64,000 nt of DNA from Rhizophlyctis rosea (taxonomy: Eukaryota > Chytridiomycota > Chytridiomycetes > Rhizophlyctidales > Rhizophlyctidaceae): the NCBI GenBank assembly GCA_027596075.1, contig JADGJC010000027.1:62282-126281 (forward strand), given 5' to 3'. The notes below the pieces were generated by a model. The model was given only the letters and a program-made list of their open reading frames with translations, did not search any database and was not told the origin of the DNA. Of this stretch, positions 46,963-61,577 are shown piece by piece. Made by a program: the position numbers and the translations under genes. The first letter of the stretch is position 1. The number at the start of each line of letters is the position of its first letter.

Positions 46963-49900
46963 CTAATAATTCCTTCTTAACCTGGCATTCTCTTCTCTCA
47001 ACGCATTCAGTTCCGCCACCATAGCCGCCGTAGGACTGTATTGCTGGAAGAGCTCTTCAATTTCGTTCTGTTTGAATGGATTTTGATCAACAACGGACTA
47101 AATAGATTAGAAGAGATGACGTCGACTAAGGCACGAACCTTTTGAATCTGAAACTGCCTCAAAAGCTCCAAATGCATATTCTGTATATCCTCCCGCATCT
47201 GCATCCGAAAATCCTGCAGACATTCATCTATCACATTCTCCAATAGTGTATACTGAATGTTTGCATGGGCAGGTTCGTTATGCCCGAGCGTTGCGGGGTT
47301 TTCGATGGGTGCGACGTCATCGTTAGCAATGGGTGGCGGGGACATGGAAGGCACAGGAAGCCGGGACGGTTTATCCGGTGATTTGGGAGGTTGACTTTTC
47401 GGGGGCGATTTGAGGGGTGACGTGTGTCCGATTCCGTTCGTTCCAACCATACCTCCAAATGCTTCGGACTCGTCCGCCATCGACGGTCGTGCGGTGTAGT
47501 TTTCTAAAATCCGCTCCTTCAAATCCGATGGAGGCTGTCGGACGGTGTCTTCTACTATGGATTGAACTAACGCATCCGTAGGGCTTCTGACCGGCGACTT
47601 TGCTGTGATAAAATCATATGCAGGCGACGCTGAAACTATACTATCTGGTGGAGTTTTACTTTTCGCAAAGAGTGAAGAAATGGATGGTCGACTTCGCACA
47701 GCTTTGCCAATATCGTTGCTTGCTCCGATAGTTGCGTATGTGCCCGGCCCGCCCTTTTGATCCCCAACAACCTTGTCCCTCTGGTTCGCATCATCTTGCT
47801 TGGCAGCCAATGGTTCAAAACTTCGAGATGGCCTCAGATTCTTCCCACCTATCGATGATCGCCTGTCACTGAACAGGTCGTCCCCATCCAAGGCAGTACT
47901 CTGTAGCTGACCAAGACTTGTCATTCGCCCGAGCCTGCCATCCAAGCGATCGCCGCGCGGCTTTGAGTCCGTATCCGCTTTCAACCCAACGCCGACAACA
48001 TCCTCGCCAGTTGTGTCTGATTTGACCGGAACTCGCTGGGCACCGGCCTTGAAGCGCTCCATCAAAGATGTTATTGTTTGCGTTTTGCGCAGCGATCGGC
48101 CAGGGGGTGAGGTCATCAAGACATTGTCCACCTCACCCGATGGAGATGGCGTATGTGGGGTAGAAGACGTGGCAGTAGATTTCGATATAGCGAGCGGCGA
48201 AAACATATCCAAAGCTGAGAGAATATGTCAACAATGCGGCATGAGTATCCAACCGAGGAAAACCCCACCTGGATCTTTATCCAGTTTGCGCAAAGCGTTT
48301 TCCTGCCGATTGATAGGTTTTGCTGGTGGATTCTCATCCGGCTGCATGGTCACATCGCCTGGCGTCTAAATTGTAATGACATTCAATGCTTATGCTTGGA
48401 AAGGCGAATTCCAGACAAATTTCACGCACAATCTGATTGGACAATTTGGACATAGTCGCACGTTTCATATGAGTTGTTGGTTGTTTCTCTGATTGATTTG
48501 GATCAGTCTTTCCGAATCTTGAAGTGGAGTCGTTGCAGTGATTACCTTTGGAATTGAGCGGACTGAACATGTCTAAAAGTTCTCTTCCTTTTGTTGTTGC
48601 GGACTTGTCAGCCATAGGTTGTGCAGCCAAGGACGGTCGACCTATATTTCCCAACATGGATGGACGACCCGTATGTGAAGTACTAAAGGTCGCGCGTGAT
48701 CGGTCTTTGGTTGCGACGTCCACTGCCCACTGGCACAGATAGCATGGCTTTAGCATACTGCTCTATTGGCCACACTATCAAACTTCAATCAACTTACCTT
48801 GGGTGGCTGGAAAGCGATGGAATTGATGGCCTTCCCATCCGCTCCATCTAGCGTACACACTGGTCCTTTCCACCGTACGTCGTATATTATTACGGAGCCT
48901 GAACTTCGATGATAAGTCATTACCCAAATTGTTCCAGCACAGAGCGCATACCATGGAGCGTTCCAGCTGCGATTATGTGATCGTCATTTATCGTGCAACA
49001 TGTTAGCGGAGCTTCTGCCTGAAACTCCTGCACCACCCTAAACAGAACAGGTCTTCATGAGCTTCCCTCAGAATAGTACGCGTAAGATTGTAAACCTACT
49101 TGTTTTGCAGTATGTCATGGCATTTGAGCACCTTATCCAAGCCAGCGGTGCAATACATATGCTTATTGCATGGTGCAAAGGCTAGGCCTTTGATCGGAGA
49201 TAAGTGGGTATCAAGGAATTTGTGCGTTGGGGAACTATTATGGTTGATATCCCACAAAGCGAGAGTGCCATCATCTCCTGCTGCAGCCAACACGGACCGT
49301 TTGAAGGACGAGAAACGCAATACGTTTACGGCCTATGCCATTGCCATTTGAGTTGGGTTGAGCAGAATACGAAGCTTTGAAAGCACTCAACCTGTTTGAA
49401 GGGCGTCGTCAAAACCGCCATCGTCCCATGTTTTAGCGAGTGAACTAGCACGTCGCCATCGGCAGAACCGGATGCTACTTTCTGATCATCGGTTGTGGTT
49501 GCAATGGTGTTGACAGTGCTTCTGTGTCCCTGGAGATCCGTGAATAATAGCATCAGCGCGCCGGCGTTCTTTGAGCCTACTACCTCCAAGTTATGGACGT
49601 GTCTGCGTTCTGCTATGTCCCAAATGCGAACAATTTTCCCCGTGCCTCCATAAAAGATATGCTTCATGGTGGTTACTCCCAATGCAATCGCGTTCAGCTC
49701 TTCTTTCTGGGCTTGATTGTATCAGAGGTTGGTATGATGCACTTCAAGAGAAAGTTGCTTTGTTACAACTGTCAGCCTTACATTTCCATCTCGACTCCTC
49801 AACGCCGGCACCGTCTCCACCGCCTGCCCAGCCCTGTCATAGACTTGCACCGCCCCTTGGGTTACGCCAGCTACATATTGGGCGTCGGCGCTCCATGCCA

Positions 49901-50081
49901 CACCCAAAATTGGACTGCTGCGTGCAAGCCCAAGAGAGAAAAAGGAGGCAGATCGTGCTTCTTCGTGTGCGCTTTGGTTGTGTGGGGTGGACAGTTCCCA
50001 GCATTGCAAGGTGGAGGATGACGCGGAGGCCAAGCAGTATGGTGGCGTCCACCCGCCTTGAAGAGTGCGAGGCGTTGCCAT
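46963..50081 (-). CDS. NEDD1: NEDD1-like gamma-tubulin ring complex targeting factor
   Basis: WD40 protein that recruits gamma-tubulin complexes to centrosomes, basal bodies and spindles. The first exon (50081-49782) opens MATPRTLQGGWTPPYCLASA and SSTLQCWELS. Propeller exons follow on the minus strand: HIFYGGTGKIVRIWDIAERR, KVASGSADGDVLVHSLKHG, SVLAAAGDDGTLALWDINHN, MYCTAGLDKVLKCHDI. A long disordered Ser/Pro-rich region (about 48.7-47.3 kb) leads to the family C-terminus ECLQDFRMQMREDIQNMHLE, EIEELFQQYSP and ELNALREENARLR, the gamma-tubulin-complex binding coiled coil. The stop is at 46963-46965. Total size should be near 800 residues, longer than animal NEDD1 (about 660). Some middle exon boundaries were not fixed. 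Confidence 0.85.
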
Positions 50082-53905
<3,824 letters not shown>

Positions 53906-54419
53906 TGACTTTTTACTTTGTAAATACTGTATAACGTAGAATAGCGTTCATTATGATGAGACTCGTAAGTGTGCATGCGGTCTAGGAAGCATGCTTTATT
54001 ATCATCGCCCTGATATGGTTGTTGGTTATAAATCGATTGTATGAGTGATAGGAATCTGAAGGTGTGGACACTGTGGAGGGTTAAAACTGAGACAGGAGCT
54101 TGCATGACGGCACAGTCATCACTGTGAGTGGGACAGTGAGCCAATTCCGCCAATAATAAGTTGGCCCTAAAAATAGCTTTCTCTCAAGAACGCGAACCAA
54201 ACTGCACTTTGTCTCTCGTTTCCCTTCCCATAAACCTCGAATCTGCAAGTTGTAAATATCAAGTTTGCACTTGGCGTTGCAACCATTGCAGTAAATTTAT
54301 CACAGTCGGTTGCTTGGGTGCGTGCCATCGTGAGAAGGACGTCCTCCTGCTCTCAGCAACTGCGGTTCAAGCTGCATTCTCACGTTCACACCATAGCACA
54401 CCTCCCTCAAGTGCGAACA
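53906..54419. other. Intergenic, nothing recognised
   Basis: About 510 bp. An open frame continuous with PUS1 begins at a GTG near 54318, but no upstream ATG is in frame, so it is regarded as 5' leader. Confidence 0.4.
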
Positions 54420-56541
54420 ATGTCCGACTTGACCCCTGTGAAGACAGAACCTGGTACGCCTTCGGCATCTGCCAACCCTTCCAGTGCGGCGGAAGAAGAG
54501 AAGCAACCAACAGGAGACGCCACCGCTACTCCCGCCAACAACAAGCGCACAAGTGAAGACGCTGCCGAACTTCCCGACGCCAAAAAGGCGAAGCTCGTTG
54601 TCCCCGCCGATTTTACCTCTCCCCAAACACAACCTTCCGCGTCGGTCAAAGAGGAAGCCGAGAGTTCGTCATCAGTCGAGGTCGATCAGAAGGACGCTGG
54701 GCCAAAAGCCATGTCCGTCGACCCAACCACCGCGACAGAATCGGCAGGCACGGAGGTCAAGCACGAATTCAAGCGAGCGGCTCCTGGTCTTCTGCCAAAG
54801 GCCAAAGATGCCGACGGCAAAGAAGTCAAAAAGAAGGCGTGGGACTGGCTCCAGGAGGAGAAGGCGAAACTTAGCTATGTGAAGCCTGAGCAGCCAACTG
54901 ATGAGAAGGGGGAAAAGATCAAGCTGCCGAAGAAGAAGGTTGCGCTTTTGATGTCTTATTGTGGTGCTGGATACACTGGAATGCAACTGTGAGAGCTTCT
55001 ATAAGATATTCTGCTTCATGATGACGTTCATGTCTGATGGATGGTCCTCAGGAACCCAGGTGTTGCTACGATCGAATTCGACCTACACAAAGCCTTGGCT
55101 GCGGCGGGAGCAGTGAGTGATGACAATGCATTTGCTCCCCACAAGGTATATACATCCTATTCGGTCTTGATATTGTAGAAATCATTAATTCAGAGTCGCT
55201 TCACTGCCAGATCTCCTTTATGCGAGCTGCGCGGACAGACAAAGGCGTACATGCTGCGGGACAGGTCGTCTCTCTCAAAATGATCTGCGAAGACCCTGAA
55301 ATCATTCAAAAGATCAACAGCTTCTTGCCACCTGCAATACGCGTGTGGGGTATGTGTGTGCACCATTGTGGACTGTTAGTACCTCGACGTGGTGCTCACA
55401 AATTATGTCTATTGATCTGAAGGCTGGGTCCGGGTCAACAAGGGCTTCCATTCAAAGAACGCCTGCGATTCCCGCTGGTACGAATACCTCCTCCCCACCT
55501 ACGTATTACAAAAAGTCGATGAAAACCTCTACCCATACTCCGCATACGCCGAAGCAAAAGAGATCAAACCCGAACCGAAGGCGGCGGACGACTACGGAGA
55601 CTGGAACGAGCTACCAAAGAGCACGCCGGAGCAACTCGCAAAGAAGAAGGCCTTCCGGGCAACGCCGAAGCACATTGACAAGTTCAGACAAATATTGAAG
55701 ATGTATGTCGGCAGTCACAATTATCATAATTATACGCATGGGAAGAAGTTCGAGGCGGCGAATGCGTACCGTAATATCAAAGAGTTTACTGTAATTGTCA
55801 ACTAATTTTCAAAGCCTTCACGATCATCACCTTTTCTTACTTTCCCTCCAATCAGTGCACCGACCCTTTCGTCCGCGGCGATATGGAGTGGGTATCGTGC
55901 AAGGTGCATGGTCAATCCTTCATGCTCCATCAGATTCGGAAGATGATCGGAATGGCTGTAATGATGGTCCGCACATGGACTGGCAACGCCCTCATCACCC
56001 ACAGTTTCCATAAGGAGAAATTGAACATTCCGAAGGCTCCAGGGTTGGGTCTGCTGTTGGAGAAGGTCGTGTACGACAGCTATAACTCGAAGATCAGGAA
56101 GGCGAGTGGGACGGAAGCTGAAAAGATTGATTTGGAGAACTATCGTGTAAGTGTTGCCTTGGTGATTTCTTTTGACTGTTTTCCTTGCACCATGTGGGGA
56201 TAAAACTCGACAGGTCATATGGATGATGCAATCGGTTCTGACCCAAGTTAATATTCCAGGCTGAAGTCAACGCCTTCAAAGAACAGTACATCTACGCCGA
56301 CCTTATAAAGGAAGAAAGCGAAAGACACGTTTTCGATGAATGGCTGAGGGTAATTGACTCCCGTCCGGAGGATTATGGTTGGTTCCTGAACCCTGATGGG
56401 AGCGTGGCAATGGAGAGGCGGCCCATGTACATTGTTGAGAGGAGGGCGGGCGGCAAGTTGAACCCGAATGCTGCTAAGGAGGAGGAGGCGGCAATGGAAG
56501 TAGATATTGCAGAGGAGGATGATGGGAATGAGACGGAGTGA
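54420..56541 (+). CDS. PUS1: tRNA pseudouridine synthase PUS1
   Basis: TruA-type enzyme making pseudouridines in tRNA and U2 snRNA. Six exons (54420-54988, 55052-55145, 55211-55349, 55423-55790, 55856-56146, 56260-56541) give 580 residues. The catalytic Asp lies in [14 protein letters not shown]. Other signatures are [53 protein letters not shown] and [13 protein letters not shown]. The ATG at 54420 is the first in frame. The N-terminal 165 residues are a Ser/Pro/Thr/Lys-rich extension with KKAK-type nuclear signals and are not part of the fold. The protein ends in an acidic tail. Confidence 0.93.
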
Positions 56542-56787
56542 AGGAGTTGTTGGGTTGGTTGTACATGGTGAGGGATGGATGTCGGGGGGTTGGAATGGGG
56601 GATTACCGGAACGGTGTGGTTTGCCCATTTTCATCATTTCATGTATATTTATCTTATGTAAGTCACAACCCTTTTTTATTTTGCAAATTACACGTTCTTC
56701 GACTTCTCAGATCTGGGAGGTCTGCTGTAAAGTTCACGGTGGCTATGGGGCAAGCTGTCTGCGCTTGATCTTGTATCCGGAAACTTT

Positions 56788-56910
56788 CGTACCGTATTTC
56801 CACGGGCCAGGTGTAAGCTATAACTTTCAGTAACGACAGTTCGGTATGGTCAGCGAGCTATCAGGAAGTTTTAAAATCTCCGCTTACACCTGGCCCGTGG
56901 AAATACGGTA
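56788..56910. repeat. Perfect 29 bp inverted repeat with 65 bp spacer
   Basis: Positions 56788-56816 (starting TACCGTATTTCCACGG) are the exact reverse complement of 56882-56910 (ending CCGTGGAAATACGGTA). The spacer is 65 bp and AT-rich. The repeat lies between the convergent PUS1 and RPB8 genes. A transcript through it would fold into a long hairpin; it could also be the remnant of a small inverted-repeat element. Confidence 0.9.
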
Positions 56911-57056
56911 GTCGGCAAGGCAAGAACGAGTCTATCAAAGTAGGAAAGTAATATATTGCAAATTATGTGAAAGATTTGTACAGGTGATTCACAGCTGTGA
57001 GCTGTGATGATGTTGACTTATGTGCAAGGACGAGATCGGAACGTCATGTAGGAGCT

Positions 57057-57813
57057 TTATGCTTGGGGAAGCTTTTTGATCAAAAGGTAGAGATTTTGAC
57101 CGACGTTGAGGTTTTGTAGGTGACGAGCCGGGCCGGCAAGGCACATGAGGAGACCGCCGTAGGATGCATAGACGGAACTGTTTGCAGGATCGGGTGAAGA
57201 AGATGTGAGCAATATGCAAGCAATAAGTGGTCTGATGGCCGCCACCAGAAATCATTCCTCCACGTATTTCTCAATCCATCCAAACCATCCCCACGCCATA
57301 CTCACGCCTTAGTATCCTCATCATCAAAACTGTACACCTTCCCATACATGACGTACTCGTATTGATCCGCGAGAGTTCCAGCACCCAAACTTGAATTCCA
57401 AGCCTCCCTTTTCCCACTGCCGCCCATATCGACGTCCTCGTCGGTGTTGAGCGATGACGCGAGGAAAAGTTGGAATCGTTCTTCGTTTTGCATAGGGTAT
57501 ATTTCGGTGTTTACGTCAAGGGTAAGGAGGATTTCGGATTCTTCGCCATCGGCTAGAATTCTGCAGACTGTTTAGTGTTGCAAGAAGGGTTGAGATGGAT
57601 GAGACGTGACGGACGTTTAAAAGGGATATAAGAGAGTATGCGTCGTGTTTCAAGGCTGACCTCTGTCAAACTTCTTTCCGTCTGGGTTCATGTCGGTGAC
57701 GATGAAGTTGTCGGAGAAGAGGTGGACCTAGTAAAGCCAGCTCGGTCAGAGAATCAATTTTGAAAGAGACGAGTCGTCCAGGATGTGTGTACCCTGCTGT
57801 CAGCTAACGCCAT
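57057..57813 (-). CDS. RPB8: RNA polymerase I/II/III common subunit RPB8
   Basis: Subunit ABC14.5/RPABC3, shared by all three nuclear RNA polymerases. Four exons (57813-57793, 57727-57661, 57552-57306, 57177-57057) give 151 residues, compared with 146 in yeast. Segments: MALADSRVHLFSDNFIVTDM, KKFDRADGEESEILLTLDVN, FQLFLASSLN, LADQYEYVMYGKVYSFDDED and YASYGGLLMCLAGPARHLQN. The first exon is only seven codons; its donor GTACAC is weak but the phase and family pattern fit. One acceptor (exon 3 start) had two candidates and the frame-preserving one was chosen. Confidence 0.9.
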
Positions 57814-58069
57814 GCTTCACTTTCTTTTATGGGAGGTCGAGGTTATGGAAGGCTGTAGGATTTACCAAAGAGATTGTGCGACATGGTGGTGTGAAAAGCA
57901 AAGGAAGGAGAGGGGAAAGTTATTTCCGGGTGTGGCTTTCACAATTCTCCAGCCGCGTGCTGCGACATGCGCCACAAGACCTGTCACAAATTCTCCACCC
58001 CATTCCCACCCAAAGGCGACTTCTTCCACAGACTTCACACGATCTAACACTGACAGTAAACTACCCACT

Positions 58070-58709
58070 ATGTTGCGACTAATATGTCGACGAGCAACAG
58101 CTCGTCAACGTATGTATCTTGCTGCAAGTCTATACCAGAAACGACTTGAAAGCAGGTATCTCACCACTTCAATTTTATACAACAGCGATCAGACTAGCCT
58201 CCCCATCCTACACACCCATCCGCTTCCCTCACACTTGCCCACCACCCCTCAACGTCAAAGAGACCAAACCACATAAAGCCACCTGGTCGGCGGTAGAACG
58301 ATCGAAATTCCCCATCTTTCACGCAGAAATGCGACGAAAGACGAGAGGTGGAGAGCCTTATATGATCAAAGACGCTAAACCGGGAACATTCCACGTCCGA
58401 AACATTTTCAAGAAGTATAAGGCAAAGAATCACCGTGGGGCTTATCCTAGGTGAGCGAGATGGGATTGAATTTCAGGAAGAATGGAATTCTATCGTGAAC
58501 TCGTCCTTCTAACGAATCTCGTTTTCAGATGGAGGGTGGTGGGAGACGGTTATTTCAAACGGAAGCAGGCTGGGGCAAACCATTTGAACGTTGGGAACCG
58601 GGTGTGGAAGACAAAGGCGAAGAGGAAGCGTGTGCTGTGTAATGCACAGCAAAGGAATTTGTTGAAGAAGCTACTACCGTATTGGAAAAAGGCTTATATG
58701 AGGCGATAG
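58070..58709 (+). CDS. MRPL35: Mitochondrial ribosomal protein bL35m
   Basis: Large-subunit protein of the mitoribosome. Three exons (58070-58109, 58156-58450, 58529-58709) give 171 residues. The presequence MLRLICRRATARQR leads to a lineage-specific middle. The L35 core is at the C-terminus: WRVVGDGYFKRKQAGANHLN, VWKTKAKRKRVLCNAQQ and LLKKLLPYWKKAYMRR, which matches the bacterial L35 pattern of Lys/Arg-rich strand, AG.RH/NH turn and the terminal VKRLLPY-like helix. The large N-terminal extension is normal for mitochondrial L35. Confidence 0.85.
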
Positions 58710-58926
58710 GGATAAATAATATAAGTTATTGGAGACGTGTGTGTATATACATATGGGACGACGCCCGAGGAGATATTGACAGTTTGTGAAAAGAGATTGG
58801 TGGCGGTGGGAGCGGCTCAACGAGGTGATTCGGGGATTTGGGGCATTGAAAGGCCAGCGGATTTGTTGAGTAGCTTTGAACTGCCTCTGCTCCCTCCGTG
58901 TCTTCCAAAGTGGGTACAGGTGCACG

Positions 58927-59480
58927 CTATTTCTCAGACACCGTCCATCCCGACGTTTTGAGCTTCTTCTTCTTCTTCTTTCCACCCGATTTGTCCAAAT
59001 ATTGTGACAATACGTCTGCTGGTCGTTTCTTCCCACTCCCGCCGCCCACCACGCCACTACTTGTCTTCTTGACCCCCTTTCCCTCCTCTTCAGAATCACT
59101 GTCTGCTTTTTTAGTTGCTCCGCTTTTTGCGTCCGTTCCTGTCCTCCCCTTCCCGTCAGCTACTCCCTCCAACGCACTGCTGGCTTTCTTCCCGGCTATG
59201 GCTCGTTGCATGGCGGATACGTTTTTTCGGGTGGCTTCTCGATTCGTCGCGTACAATGACGTGTCCGCCCCACTAGAGGTAGGTTGCAAGTCTTAGTCTC
59301 TGGACCGCGAACGTGCGAACGAGCGTGATCAACGTTTTACCTGGCCTTCCTGGCCGCCTCCTCATCCGCCTTCCGCTCGGCCGCCGTCGGAGGACGTAAC
59401 CACGACGTGACGAGGTTGCGCACGAGGTGAACCGATACTTCGGCTTTAGTTCGGATGACTTCCACGTCGTCAGACGACAT
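58927..59480 (-). CDS. Small charged protein, DUF3245-like
   Basis: Two exons (59480-59341, 59272-58927) give 161 residues. It opens MSSDDVEVIRTKAEVSVHLV and NLVTSWLRPPTAAERKA, continues LYATNREATRKNV, and ends in a Ser/Gly/Lys-rich tail with KKRPADVLSQYLDKSGG and a six-lysine run. The pattern of an N-terminal amphipathic helix, a conserved short middle and a lysine-rich end resembles the fungal DUF3245 family, whose role is unknown. Nuclear or nucleolar location is likely from the basic tail. Assignment is from memory of the family pattern and is tentative. Confidence 0.6.
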
Positions 59481-59893
59481 TGTTGAAAAGTGATTGGCAA
59501 GAACTAAGAGGTGGGATCTCAGCTTGGGTGAAGACTCGACACACAAACTATTGTGGACGCTGGGAAGTTGGGAAAGCCTGGGATTCTGGCCTGGGAACGT
59601 GATGATTTGTGCGCCAGTCGGGTAGCTTCTTAGCAGTTTTAGCCCGGATAAAATACGTGCCCAACAAGTTGCAAGGTGTGCTTTGCGCTCTCAGGGCCGC
59701 ACGTAATCAAATGAAGACAAATGGTAGGTATTGGCAAGCTGAAATATCAACCTGAGAGTGGTATAATCCATGGCAGCTCATCTACGTCACAAGTTTGGCC
59801 TGTTCACCGATGTCACAAGTTTTAGTTGTTTGCAATGTTGATTTTCAATGCTATTTATCACTATTTTGATCAGACGGCTTGCACCCAGCATTA
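59481..59893. other. Intergenic, nothing recognised
   Basis: About 410 bp between the DUF3245-like gene and the pseudogene remnant. The left part should hold the DUF3245-like promoter. No repeat or ORF is supported. Confidence 0.4.
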
Positions 59894-60075
59894 TCATTTG
59901 GAGGCAACCAAGATGACACTACGTTTAGCTTCTGCACGGCCGCTCAATTCGTAGTCGGCGACTTCCGGTGGTCCAAGGTCTGCGTTTTTGCTAGCTTCTT
60001 CAGAAGTCTCCTAAGCTTGGTTTTCTGCACAGAAAGTGGGTCAACTTCAGAATCAGGGTCAGTAGCGTCCCGATG
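59894..60075 (-). pseudogene. Remnant (copy A) of the tandem unknown gene family
   Basis: The minus strand from 60024 reads KTKLRRLLKKLAKT, matching the last exon of the intact gene at 61578-62820 (DSKLRKVLKKIATT). It then loses frame; one frame over, PPEVADYELSGRAEA resumes the match. Compared with the copy at 63304-64000, 7 bases are missing between the two blocks. The donor of the preceding exon, GTGACC in the intact gene, is TTGACC here after a matching CTGAAG. Upstream sequence is no longer recognisable. All of this indicates a decayed copy. Confidence 0.72.
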
Positions 60076-60719
60076 CGGTTGCCAATTGACACAATTCCGA
60101 TGTAACAATGTTGGAAAACACGAAGGTTTCCGACAAGTCCGGGGACTGCTTCCAGCTGGTGTGCAGATCATGTCACTGCTTCTGACTGCCACTTAATGGG
60201 ACAGCCATCCGCATGCGTGCTTGAAAGATAAAGTGCAGAAGTGGAACATTATCTTGCATACCTTCATCACATTGTTACATCGGAAACATGCCAGAACCGG
60301 ACGAAATGGTTATATAACCCCTCCGCTGCGTGCATTGCCTACGATTGGCGGTATCGACACCTTGCTCAACCACTTCAAAGGTTCAAGAGCTCAGGATCAT
60401 TGGACCTCATATCTTTACATCACGGTAAACTACTACTTATGCATGACAGGCCGTGGGACTTGTGGAACATGTAATATAGTAGCTAAGCATGTGCTTGCTG
60501 AGCACTAAAGTCCGCAAATAAATCGAGGATCCAGAAGATCTACAAATATTATCTCGTCAATTGCTGGGCCACCTGTGACTGCAGAGATTGCCGTCCAGTC
60601 TACACTCCCTGCCCAAACGTTCTCTGCATTACGCGAGCATTGCTTCTTCCACAAATCGTAAAAAGATAGTTCGAAGCATTATTCTCATAATTAGAAACTT
60701 CACATTTGAGGTATTCATC
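60076..60719. other. Intergenic between pseudogene remnant and orphan gene
   Basis: Only short overlapping frames are present. Part of it may be further decayed sequence of copy A, but no match to the intact copy could be seen by eye. Confidence 0.35.
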
Positions 60720-61346
60720 ATGGTCGAGTCTTGTGACAACACAACACATCACAACCAAAACGCTATCAATCACGTAGCAGACTATGTCAAGACACGTTTC
60801 CGGTGAGAGATGAATCTGTGTCGGAAGTTTCCGACGACAGACAAGAGAACATCGTTTGTTGACACGCCCACCCTACTTTTTCAGTAAAACCCGCACATCC
60901 TTCCAAAATTGGAAAGCGATCAACAAAGTTTCATATATATTCTTTCGCGAAATTCGCCGCAGGCATCTATGTGAACTGCGATGCTGCATGCGACAAGTTT
61001 TCCGGCTTCAGCCGGTGGAGGATTGTAGAGAACGGGCAGAGAAACATCTGGTCAAGGCCATCAAACTTGGTTGGCAATACCATGCGGTCGGCGCCAAACT
61101 TGGAGGTGATTGGGGTGCATGGCCGGAGGAGTTTGTGCTGTTTGCTATTGAAGTGCAGAAGGAGATTTTGGCTCACGTGCGAACCAGCAAGAACTGGTGC
61201 GAAAAACACAGTACGGCACCGGAGTGTGGGTTTTGGTATGTTCAAATACTCTTTTGGTTTCTGTTACTATCACTTCCATGATTTGACCGATTGAACTTTT
61301 CAGTACCCCTAATGGACGCGTGAACAAAAGAAGGCTCGGGCTTTGA
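60720..61346 (+). CDS. Orphan gene, unrecognised
   Basis: Three exons (60720-60802, 60885-61235, 61304-61346) join in frame to 158 residues. It starts MVESCDNTTHHNQNAINHV and DYVKTRFRKTRTSFQNWKAI; the middle has CRERAEKHLVKAIKLGWQYH, AKLGGDWGAWPEEFVLFAIE and TSKNWCEKHSTAPEC. Exon 1 ends at a good donor (CG|GTGAGA) and exon 2 follows a pyrimidine tract and CAG. No domain is recognised. It lies, on the opposite strand, between two copies of the tandem minus-strand family and ends 231 bp from the intact copy. Confidence 0.45.
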
Positions 61347-61577
61347 TGAGTGTAATCGAATTGGAGCATTGTTACTGGATATGAGCCCTATTTTCCCTGG
61401 CATTACTTCAAGTGAAATCAAATATTCCGCCAAGAACCTGCTTCGCCTTGAATGGAATAAACCTTGGACTGCTTGCAGCGCACATGGCAACTTCACCCCT
61501 ATGAACCCAGTGGTTATGATACAAAGTAACACACCCCCTATGTTTAACACCCTTCTTTGAATTGCTACTGCTTCCGC

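Noticed and set aside
54318..54419. Upstream extension of PUS1 as mitochondrial presequence
   Set aside because: The open frame upstream contains Arg/Ser-rich residues but no in-frame ATG.
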